In this document: piece by piece, positions 40,200 through 47,737 of the stretch
Position numbering within the stretch: the first letter of the stretch is position 1
How the letters are laid out: each line of letters starts with the position of its first letter
From: Pseudomonas sp. GM78
GTDB lineage: Bacteria > Pseudomonadota > Gammaproteobacteria > Pseudomonadales > Pseudomonadaceae
Direction: 5' to 3'
DNA: 64,000 nt
Assembly (NCBI RefSeq): GCF_000282475.1
Contig: NZ_AKJF01000109.1
Coordinates: 1 to 64,000 of the forward strand
Notes under the pieces: model-generated
What the model saw: the letters and a program-made list of their open reading frames with translations, nothing else
Databases searched by the model: none
Told to the model about the DNA's origin: nothing
Made by a program: the position numbers and the translations under genes

Positions 40200-42509
40200 T
40201 CAGGCGTCCCGAAAGCTTCTCGGCGGTGTCGCGTCGATCCCGATCACTCGAATAAATCGCCTGCGATCCTGCCCTTCTAATTCAAGAGCCCGGGTCTGAA
40301 GCAATTTAATGAGCTCACTGAATGTCATTCGATCGGAACCTGTAGGGTAATGCCATTTTCGATCTTTCTCCTGCAGCACAATGACTAGGAAGCCTGTCGT
40401 TGCATTGCGGTTGCGCATGTACTGCCCCACCAACTGGTGCTCGAGTGCTTCCAAATACTGGGGCACGGTCCAGCGCATGGACATCTTGAGTTCGATGGAG
40501 GCGTAGTCTGAACCTTTCCGACAAAGCACATCCCGTCGCGTGGCCTCTGCTGTCTCGGACTCCCGAGTGACGGTATAACGAGCCCCCGCGAGGTGATTCA
40601 TTTCACTCCCAAGCAAGGCCTGAAAATCGGCTTCCAACGCGAGGCCTTCCTTGTCGGTACTGATGCGAGAAAAGTTCACGGCGCTGAAGAACCGACGAAG
40701 ACTGAACTCACCTTTTTCAATGCTGTACTTCACGGCCAGAAGGTCTTCCTGGACCGCCAGCGCCAGCGAAAGTGTGCCGGCGACTGGCTGCCTGAAGTCG
40801 TCATCGAACTTGTCAAAATCCCGTTGCAATACTGGCGAACGACTGAAGCGTGCTTCCTGCATGTCGAATAAAACACTGCTCAGGTACTGTACTTGCTCGT
40901 CGCCCGCAACCTTGCGAATTGCCTCAAGGGCTTCATAGGCTCTTGTCGACCCTGCTGCAGCAATGGCGGGTATGAGCGCATCACGCAGTTGCTCGGCAGC
41001 ATCCCGATTACCTGGCGTATACACACTTCCTTCAGGATGCTCGATGTCGTTCTCAGGTCGGACGATACCGAAGGTCCATCTATAAAGGGCGGCCAGTGTG
41101 TCAACCCCGTCGTCACTCTGTTTGGCGAGCCCGATCACTTTCGACCCATAGTCCTTTCCGAGGTAGGCCGCCAGTTCGAAAACAAAACTCTGTGCTTGGG
41201 GACGGGCGTCAACCAGCCACCGCTCAAGATGGGATTTGAAGGAATCTGGATGGGTAGTAAGCCAGAAAGCCCCCCACATGACACTTTGTGCCACTGTTTC
41301 CAGTAGAGCGGGCTGAATGACGCTCTCGCCTGATTCAGTAAGCATGGCCGTGCTGAATGTCGCCTGAAGTCGGCTCGACGCCTGCGCCTCAATCACGTCT
41401 TGAGTTGTTGTGCCAGGAACATTGCTTACCAGATTGAGGAGCGACTCGGTCGTGTGATTTCTGCACCGTGGCTGTTTAAGAAGAAAGGACCAGGCCGCCG
41501 GCGCCAACGCTGTCTGAATGCTCTCCGGTGCGTTTTTTAATTCAACAAGCAACTCTTCTGCGTGTTCGAAGGAGGTTGGCCCCCGATCCGCGCGCGCGAT
41601 CAGCTGCTGTAACTCGACAATCGCCACAGCCTGGTGTGCGTCGACCAATGGCCAGAACCATTTAGGAAATCCGTTGATTTCAAAGCAAGCGTATTGAATG
41701 GCCTGTCCTACCTGGCTCCCCGACAAGGTCGGCAAATCGGTGCCGTCGCGAAGCTCTTGGCATAGGCCCAGCAAGCCAGCCACGGTGATGTGGTACGTAG
41801 ACCTTGGTTCATCCTCCTTAAACATTGGCAGTTGATCGCGCCAAAGCGTGGACAGCCCGGCCTTGAATGCGGTTGCCAGGTCAGCGCCAGCGACCGCCGC
41901 CACGGGCTCGATGCTAACGTCGCTGTAGCGGGACGACGTGTTTGCCTGCAAAAGCCAGCTAACCAACCAGGCAATTGTCTGACGTCCAGAGCCGTCACGG
42001 ATCAGCTCAATCTCTTTGTGCAGGGTTGCCAGTGATGTGGCGTCCATGGTCAAGCGACTCTGTCGAATTTCCTTGGCCGTCGGCCGGGGCTTTTTGCCAG
42101 CCGTGGTGTTAGCTTGAGATTTCAGAATCGCGGACCGCAGCGGGTCTGACATGAGCGTCGTGGCGTCCTCCAAGGTGGGTTCACAGATAAAGCCAAAGCC
42201 AAAAATTGCTTGCATGAGCAATTCAGCATTTGGGACTGTTAGCTGTAGGATTTTCCGAAGGAGTTCCAAGCGTACCGCCGGGTTCTGGCCAAGCGCTGTG
42301 CGCAGAGCTGAAAAATCACTCGAACCATAAAAGCATTCGCGGAAAAACCGACGGATGATGAGGCAAAGGAGAACTACGCGGGCTTCATAGCGGATCCCTA
42401 AACGAGTGATAAGCGAGGCCAGTACATCGATCACAAAACTGATCCTACGATCGGAGAAGTCCGAATAGACTTTCTTTCGGGCGTCGGGCAGATGACGGTC
42501 CCGGACCAA
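40200..42509 (-). CDS. C-terminal part of split STAND-nuclease gene: PD-(D/E)XK nuclease half
   Basis: This 769-residue frame continues in phase from the NTPase frame just upstream, from which it is separated only by a TAG and eight sense codons. The body is helical and unfamiliar. The last 150 residues look like a PD-(D/E)XK nuclease: Glu in LALEADFQALLG, Asp660 in TRRDVLC, and Glu673-x-Lys675 in ASIELKM, then QLVGQYMR and TGFLVIVLQ in the helix-strand order of this fold. All the presumed catalytic residues are present. If translated on its own it would begin at the TTG at 42509 (VRDRHLP), which has no clear ribosome site. It is more likely the continuation of one roughly 1,407-codon protein interrupted by a nonsense codon or read through. 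An anti-phage role is inference from architecture and island context. Confidence 0.68.
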   Translation of the reverse strand: MVRDRHLPDARKKVYSDFSDRRISFVIDVLASLITRLGIRYEARVVLLCLIIRRFFRECFYGSSDFSALRTALGQNPAVRLELLRKILQLTVPNAELLMQAIFGFGFICEPTLEDATTLMSDPLRSAILKSQANTTAGKKPRPTAKEIRQSRLTMDATSLATLHKEIELIRDGSGRQTIAWLVSWLLQANTSSRYSDVSIEPVAAVAGADLATAFKAGLSTLWRDQLPMFKEDEPRSTYHITVAGLLGLCQELRDGTDLPTLSGSQVGQAIQYACFEINGFPKWFWPLVDAHQAVAIVELQQLIARADRGPTSFEHAEELLVELKNAPESIQTALAPAAWSFLLKQPRCRNHTTESLLNLVSNVPGTTTQDVIEAQASSRLQATFSTAMLTESGESVIQPALLETVAQSVMWGAFWLTTHPDSFKSHLERWLVDARPQAQSFVFELAAYLGKDYGSKVIGLAKQSDDGVDTLAALYRWTFGIVRPENDIEHPEGSVYTPGNRDAAEQLRDALIPAIAAAGSTRAYEALEAIRKVAGDEQVQYLSSVLFDMQEARFSRSPVLQRDFDKFDDDFRQPVAGTLSLALAVQEDLLAVKYSIEKGEFSLRRFFSAVNFSRISTDKEGLALEADFQALLGSEMNHLAGARYTVTRESETAEATRRDVLCRKGSDYASIELKMSMRWTVPQYLEALEHQLVGQYMRNRNATTGFLVIVLQEKDRKWHYPTGSDRMTFSELIKLLQTRALELEGQDRRRFIRVIGIDATPPRSFRDA

Positions 42510-42533
42510 GCGAATTACCAGCGAACGCGCCAG

Positions 42534-44423
42534 CTAATAGGCCTGCTGATCATCCGCAGCGTCGAGAACCGGACCAGTGATAGTGGAGGTCAGGCGGTAA
42601 GCTCCTTGACCCCGGTCAAACTGTCGTTCGACCAAGGTAACGATCTGGGCCACCGTCAGGTGCGACCAGGCCAGGCGGATAATCGAGGCGGAGATCAGGC
42701 TTTCATGTAGATCAGTTTCCTCCATCAGCGCGGTTGCGATGCCTTGAAGGTCCTCGTTGACGCCAAGGTCCAGCAGGTAATACAGGTCGAGGCCCTGTCG
42801 TTGTTTCATGAGCAGGGCGAGGTCACACTGACACGCCTTCAGCACCTGCTGGCGCAGAATGTCTGATTGGCTGTAGGTCGCAATATTGATCAGCGCACTT
42901 CGGGCGCGATGATTTGAACCATATTGCTCGAACAGCTCGCTGATCAATGGCAGGTTGCAGTCTGCGCCAACCTGCCAGTAGTTTTCGGGTGTGAGATCGT
43001 AATGTTTGCGCCCAAGGCGATCCCCTTGTGTGGCCACGAGTTGAATACTTCGCCTGATCGCCTCGTGGGCATCAGCCATAGGGATGTCCCGGTTACGTAA
43101 GTCACCAAAAAAGGCGACCACTTGCGGGTCGCGCGGCAAAAGTTCTGCCCGGCAGTAGGCGCTCAACGTCGCCAGCCAACCCAAAATCGGCAGCAGCCGA
43201 CGCTGTACGCCACGCTCACCAGTAGGGGCGTCCCAGGAAAACGCATCGACCAGGCGTTTGGCATCTTCGGGTGATTGAACCCGCGAGGCGAAATGTTGCG
43301 CGGCAAGAAATGGAACAAGTTCCTCAGGGTAGAGCTTGACCTGGTGGTGGCCAGCATCAATGAATAGTTGCGATGTCAGCAATTGCTGCAAGCCCGACTC
43401 GGAGAGTTGGGTACCCGCAATCAGTCGCGCGGAAAGCACAGCGTCATCCACGCCGAACTGTTCCGAGGGCATCTCGATGTTTATCCGCTGACAAACCATT
43501 GAGGCTGCCGCAATTCTGCTTACAACCGCCACCTGTGCAGAGGGAGTGCCAGCAGTTGAAAGGCGATCGTCGCGTCCTTGTTGGAGTTCGACAGCCTGGA
43601 CCACCCCCTTGTAGACGTCCGTTAGACACTCTGGTTGGCGGTTTGCCAGATCGAGGTGGGCAAGGATCGCAAGTCCGCCAGGGCTCTTCGTGAACCCAGG
43701 CAGGCCCTTGTTGTGGGCTACCTCGAGGAGTGTGGCTGCATCATCAACCCCTTGTACACGCTGTAGGTAGGTTTTGGCTTGGGTTGAGGTTAGCGAAGCA
43801 AGGGAGAAAATGGACAAGGCGGCCTGGCTGCTGCTTAGACGGGTGGTTATGGCCTTGTTCGCTTCATCATCAAACAGCCCTCCCAAGTCGGCCTCCTCCT
43901 TGGAGGTGACCTCAAGGGGAACATCCAGAATCTCTGAGAGCTGGCTCAAAACATCCTGAGAGAGTACGGCCGGGCGTGTAGAGATGATCCACTGGGTGTT
44001 ACTGTTTGGCCATTGAACCGCCTTGAGGACCTTCTTCAGGGCATGATGCAGGTCGGCCCGCTGCTTGGGCGAAGCCTCATCCAAGGAATCGATGAACAGG
44101 GTGACTGGCGCATCAGGAACCTGCTGCCAGGCCTCGAAGGCATCGACCTCAGACGGGATCAGTGAGTCCTCAAAGGCACCCCGGTCAAGCACTTTGCGCA
44201 GTTCGATAAACACCGCGTATTTCCCCGCCGCGCGTTCACTCTTTGCCTGCTCTTTGAGTTCAGTGGTTTTCCCGAAGTTAGCCGGCGCGACGATAATCGC
44301 ATAACGGCTTGCCAGAACCTCACCCCATGACAATTTACGACCGTTGAGGTCTGACCGCAGTAACTCCTCCTGGTCGTATTTCCTCCGTTGGACGAAGCGT
44401 CGGTCTAGATTGAGGTACGGCAT
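42534..44423 (-). CDS. N-terminal part of split STAND-nuclease gene: NACHT-like NTPase half
   Basis: This 629-residue frame encodes a P-loop NTPase. Walker A is APANFGKTT (residues 46-54), Walker B with the NACHT-style tail is VTLFIDSLDEAS (about 107-118), and the sensor-like strand is WIISTRP near 150. A helical region follows, with no signal peptide or membrane segment. ATG 44423 has GGAG ten bases upstream; GTG 44438 also lies in frame. It ends at TAG 42536-42534 in the context GCCTATTAGCTG. The next codons stay open for 2.3 kb into the nuclease frame, so the stop looks like a lesion or a control point in one gene. STAND NTPases with nuclease domains are typical sensors and effectors of phage defence. 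Here the nuclease is C-terminal. Confidence 0.72.
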   Translation of the reverse strand: MPYLNLDRRFVQRRKYDQEELLRSDLNGRKLSWGEVLASRYAIIVAPANFGKTTELKEQAKSERAAGKYAVFIELRKVLDRGAFEDSLIPSEVDAFEAWQQVPDAPVTLFIDSLDEASPKQRADLHHALKKVLKAVQWPNSNTQWIISTRPAVLSQDVLSQLSEILDVPLEVTSKEEADLGGLFDDEANKAITTRLSSSQAALSIFSLASLTSTQAKTYLQRVQGVDDAATLLEVAHNKGLPGFTKSPGGLAILAHLDLANRQPECLTDVYKGVVQAVELQQGRDDRLSTAGTPSAQVAVVSRIAAASMVCQRINIEMPSEQFGVDDAVLSARLIAGTQLSESGLQQLLTSQLFIDAGHHQVKLYPEELVPFLAAQHFASRVQSPEDAKRLVDAFSWDAPTGERGVQRRLLPILGWLATLSAYCRAELLPRDPQVVAFFGDLRNRDIPMADAHEAIRRSIQLVATQGDRLGRKHYDLTPENYWQVGADCNLPLISELFEQYGSNHRARSALINIATYSQSDILRQQVLKACQCDLALLMKQRQGLDLYYLLDLGVNEDLQGIATALMEETDLHESLISASIIRLAWSHLTVAQIVTLVERQFDRGQGAYRLTSTITGPVLDAADDQQAY

Positions 44424-44792
44424 AGGCAGGCGCTCCACGAAAACGGTGCGATACGTTAACCTCCAGGGCCCGGAGTTGAAAGCTCGCGATCAGAGGCTTG
44501 CTTGATATGAAACTACACTTGCAAGCCTGCGGGGGCACTCCATGATATGCGTGTGATGCTCAGGTTTGCGCCGAAACGGGCCGGCACGGTGATGTAAAGC
44601 GGCATGGGGTCCGATGTTCGGGCTCGGCAAGAAAGGTTGATTAGCCGTGGATGACGCCGGCCCCTCATCCACGGCCGCTTCCACAACGCATATTGGCGCA
44701 TCGATAAGTAGGTCTTGCGGTCGCTTGCCACCAAGGTGGCTGTTCACTGATTGCAGCAATCCGCCAGAAGTGTGGGTTGGGGGAGAGGTGCA
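44424..44792. other. Gap without recognisable gene
   Basis: This stretch lies between the NTPase start and the end of the MFS fragment. I see no gene. It should hold the promoter of the NTPase-nuclease gene. Confidence 0.45.
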
Positions 44793-45702
44793 TCAGTCAA
44801 TCCGGCGTTGCCACAGTGCAAATATCGCGGCCCCTGTCGACAGGATCGCTATGAACTGAAACCCATCGAGATAACTCATGAAGATAGATTGGTCGGCAAC
44901 CAGCTTCAAGATCTGCGAAAGCGCCAAATCATGGGCAGCCGATAGACTTTGGCCCGCCTGCTCGAAGTGATGGGTCAACTTCTCCATCGCGTGACCAAAT
45001 ACTGGATTGTTGGCGCTGACATTTGTCGACAGGTTGGTCTGATGAATAGCCACGCGATGTTGTTCGAAGACGATGATCGTGGCTGTCGAAAACGAGTAGG
45101 CCATTTGCTTGACGATATTTTTGATGCGATAGCTGTGGGGGTACAGCTCCATTGCGAAGCTCTGAAAGGCGATATTGGCCACCGGCAAGGCAACAAACAT
45201 CAGCAGCAGACCGCGCAGGGTCAGAGGCAGCAATAGCCAGGAAGTACTGGCATACGGCGGCATGCTTGCCATCCATCCGCCGATAAAAGCGGTAAGCAGA
45301 AAACCTGGGACGAAGATCCATTTCTTGTGGCTGACAAGACCGGCGTAACGGAAATAGATCAGGGCTCCGCCGAGAGATGCGAGGGACGTCATACCCACCA
45401 GGTGTCCCGCATTTTCCACGGGATATCCAAGCCCTCCTTGCAGGAATCGGGAGATCAGGTACCCGAGGGCGTTGTTGATAAAATAATAAAGTGCATACAG
45501 CATCAAGCCGGTGCGAAAGGTCGCCTCTTTCAATCCGTGAAAACGCAACAACGGTCGCGGATGATTCCACTGCTGCCATACGAATACGCCGAGCAACAAT
45601 AGGCCGCATGCGGTAAGCCCCTCCAGCAGGGGGGAATCGCTGAATTGGGCAAAGTTCAGTTGCTGCACCACGACTTGCAAGGCCCCGAGTGCCAATGCCG
45701 CT
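44793..45702 (-). pseudogene. C-terminal remnant of DHA2-type MFS drug transporter
   Basis: About 300 residues of a 14-helix EmrB-like transporter remain, beginning around ALALGALQVVV (helix 7 region) and ending SYLDGFQFIAILSTGAAIFALWQRRID. Membrane helices such as GLTACGLLLLGVFVW and TLRGLLLMFVALPVANIAF are intact. The N-terminal half and promoter are missing. At 45702 the sequence switches abruptly into a copy of the nearby GGDEF gene, so the gene was cut by recombination rather than by point mutation. It is unlikely to be functional. Confidence 0.75.
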
Positions 45703-45781
45703 ACGATTCGACCGGGCACTACTTCGGCGATCAGGTGCTGATCGAGGTGGCGCAGCGTATGACCCAGCAGGTTCGTCCCGG
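45703..45781 (+). repeat. 79-bp direct copy of GGDEF gene segment (copy A)
   Basis: Bases 45703-45781 are identical to 48795-48873 inside the GGDEF-EAL gene, in the same orientation. They encode STGHYFGDQVLIEVAQ... up to RPG of the c-di-GMP I-site. It is fused on the left to the MFS remnant and on the right to a 42-bp repeat. Confidence 0.9.
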
Positions 45782-45822
45782 CGCTGTCTTGCTGGCGAAT
45801 GATGGGGATCTAATCGCGAGCC
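45781..45822 (+). repeat. 42-bp repeat (copy 1)
   Basis: Bases 45781-45822 are identical to 47082-47123 and contain CTTGCTGGCGAATGAT, similar to a REP core. Copy 1 lies exactly at the seam between the GGDEF fragment and the tail fragment that follows. Confidence 0.88.
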
Positions 45823-46230
45823 TCGCCAGAACCGCACACCCTGCGACTTCTACAGGCGATCAGTGACAACATAGAGCATGCACCTCCGCCCAGTGAACCG
45901 TACGTTGTTGAGCGTTTGGGAGACCTACTTCCTCGCCATGCGGTTCTTGTGGCTCGAATTGCTACTCAACTTATTCAGCTGTGGCGAGACCGTCTTACAA
46001 ATGTGGGATCTGCGCTCGTCTTTGCAGGAAGAGAAATCATGGACCTTGCAATCACGCTCCACCGAACGGAAGGAACAAAGCTTGAAGGTTTGCAGATGTT
46101 CGAGCAGCTTATCGAGATGGATGCCTATCAGGCTCGCGAAGTTCTGAACGAACTTGATCATCGTGTCAAATTGGGTGCCAATCCGCTGCGTCCTCGCTTG
46201 CCACGTAGAGTACGTCGAGGCGCTGCTTGA
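45823..46230 (+). pseudogene. C-terminal fragment of a large unknown (possibly defence ATPase) protein
   Basis: The plus-strand frame from the 42-bp repeat reads SPEPHTLRLLQAISDNIEHA, then PSEPYVVERLGDLLPRHAVLVARIA, IMDLAITLHRTEGTKLEGLQMFEQLIEMDAYQAREVLNELDHR and a basic tail, ending with TGA at 46228. A helical tail of this kind resembles the ends of large ATP-binding proteins in bacterial defence islands, but I recognise it only by pattern and cannot confirm it. There is no start codon or upstream part, so it is a 3' remnant joined at the repeat. Confidence 0.45.
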
Positions 46231-46540
46231 ATGATCTGACTATCGAACTGCCAATCACCTGGTACGAAGCCGATTTCGCCCGGTGTCTCAATAGATCGCC
46301 CCCACGTTGTGGCAGTCATTCTTGAACGTGATGTCCAGTATCGCCGTGAGCAGGGGCGGGATGCCGTTTTGCTTTCGGGTGTCGGGATCCAGAAGGGGTG
46401 GATTCGACAAAGCAGCCACTTCACTTATAGGATCTTCTGCCGCCCCGCCCGTGATCCGCACCCGCTTCCCACAACTGCCTCTCGCCAAAGGACTGTCGAC
46501 TTCGTTCCCATTCGTGGTTACCGCATCTATAAAGATTTCA

Positions 46541-46883
46541 CCCAGGGCCGTTGAGCAGATAATCACTGGCTGCCAGGTAGGTGCCACCCTCCGCGTAGCG
46601 GGACGCTTCCCAATCCAGATAATACTGAGCCTGCAATGCAAGGTTGCTGTTGAGGTCTATCTGGGTCGAGATTTGTGACAGCGGCAGATAGAGCTCCTTG
46701 GCCTCAGTACCAGGGTTGGCCTGCGCTTTTGCCAGGTCCATGGGGCCCTGGGAGTAGGCAATGCCGTTGGTAGCATTAAAAAGCGACTCACCCCAATAGA
46801 CGTTATGGCGGCCCGCTTTAACGCTCACAGTGATCTCGCCGGCATTGAATTGGTAAAACGCGAAAGCGTCGAGCAGTTCTCCG
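46541..46883 (-). pseudogene. Internal fragment of a DUF1302 gene
   Basis: The minus strand reads ELLDAFAFYQFNAGEITVSVKAGRHNVYWGESLFNATNG, then AKAQANPGTEAKELYLPLSQ and YYLDWEASRYAEGGTYLAASD. This matches the middle of the DUF1302 protein encoded at 22043-23710 (LDAFVFGQFDVSD, WGEALLTGG, AKELYRPQPQIS, YFFDWER). Both ends are missing, and the right edge abuts a ThiF-like fragment. It is not identical to the intact gene, so it came from another paralogue. Confidence 0.72.
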
Positions 46884-47081
46884 CGACTGAGCTTCCGAGG
46901 GAGCCTGCACCTATCAATAGATCTCTACGCCCGCACATCTCGTTCTCGGCAGCCCCCCTCGTTCGTAGTTGGTCGGAGGCCCAGTTGGCTGTTCGCTGCC
47001 ACTTCAAGGGTTCCTTGGACGTAGCAATCTCAGCATCCCAGTAGCGATGGTTGCGCTCGCAGGACCTGAAACCCTTTCGCC
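46884..47081 (-). pseudogene. Fragment of a ThiF/E1-like enzyme
   Basis: A minus-strand frame reads RNHRYWDAEIATSKEPLKWQ, ANWASDQLRTRGAAENEM, then RRDLLIGAGSLGSSVAE. A GxGxxG loop after a strand in this context is the start of an E1/ThiF adenylation domain, as found in ubiquitin-like conjugation modules of some bacterial defence operons. It stops at the seam with the DUF1302 fragment near 46883 and starts at the 42-bp repeat near 47082. Only about 65 residues remain. Assignment rests on a short motif. Confidence 0.42.
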
Positions 47082-47123
47082 GCGCTGTCTTGCTGGCGAA
47101 TGATGGGGATCTAATCGCGAGCC
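47082..47123 (+). repeat. 42-bp repeat (copy 2)
   Basis: This is identical to 45781-45822 and in the same orientation. It borders the ThiF-like fragment, so each copy marks a gene-fragment seam. Confidence 0.88.
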
Positions 47124-47440
47124 AATGCCCCCGGGATGGTGCTAACCCGACCATTCCGCGATCGGGAACCCGAGAAGTAATACCCAGGGAGGGGCTCACC
47201 GAAGACTTCGCCTATACAAGTGGGCCATGTCATATGTTCATAGGCAGGCCGTTACTATGTTCTGCGGCACGTCCGAAGGCTATTGGCATGGAAATGTTCA
47301 TCGGTCCAAGTTCATGGAAACCGGGCAGCAGCCTGCGAACTGTGCGGCTCAGCAGAACATCGAAACGGCCGTACACCCCAACCATTCACCCGTGCCCGAG
47401 TCACTTGGATTTGTGCGTCGGGCACAACGTGATCCTGTAG
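47124..47440. other. Debris without recognisable gene
   Basis: I see no assignable gene between the second 42-bp repeat and the luciferase-like tail; short frames on both strands match nothing I recognise. Confidence 0.45.
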
Positions 47441-47530
47441 TTTCTCGAAAGCCTGCGGGCGGTCGGTGTCAACCATGTGGGTTTGAATTTCCAGTACAGC
47501 GAACGCGATGCTGTACAGGAGGTGGAGAAT
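47441..47530 (+). pseudogene. C-terminal remnant of luciferase-like monooxygenase
   Basis: The frame FLESLRAVGVNHVGLNFQ followed by YSERDAVQEVEN resembles the end of an LLM-class flavin oxidoreductase, in which LREAGVNHVALN precedes the last helix. A TAG stands immediately before it and the upstream part is absent. It runs in frame into the long frame of the GGDEF gene, which makes that gene look artificially longer. Confidence 0.4.
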
Positions 47531-47737
47531 TGGTCGAGAAATTGCCGCGAGTCGAGAAAGCGAAGTCAGGCAAACGGCGGCCATCTGATACTGTTTTTTA
47601 TGTTGGATCTGAGCCTTTTTTTGGTTAGTCAGTGCTCTATAGAGTGCGCGTCCGACGCACTAGCGGACAGTGATCGGCCGCCCACTTTTTCAGGCTCTCT
47701 GAAGACCGGACGACCTCGAGAGTCTTCAGGAATCACC

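Noticed and set aside
44929-45837. 302-codon minus-strand frame
   Set aside because: It is an alternative frame of the MFS remnant with implausible composition; the MFS frame has clear membrane helices.
38000-47700. Integrase, transposase or tRNA attachment site for the island
   Set aside because: I searched both strands and found no recognisable recombinase, IS end or tRNA; the island label rests only on content and debris.
47477-47737. N-terminal extension of the GGDEF-EAL protein
   Set aside because: These codons include a luciferase-like remnant and junk; GTG 47738 with CAGGAAT fits the domain start better.
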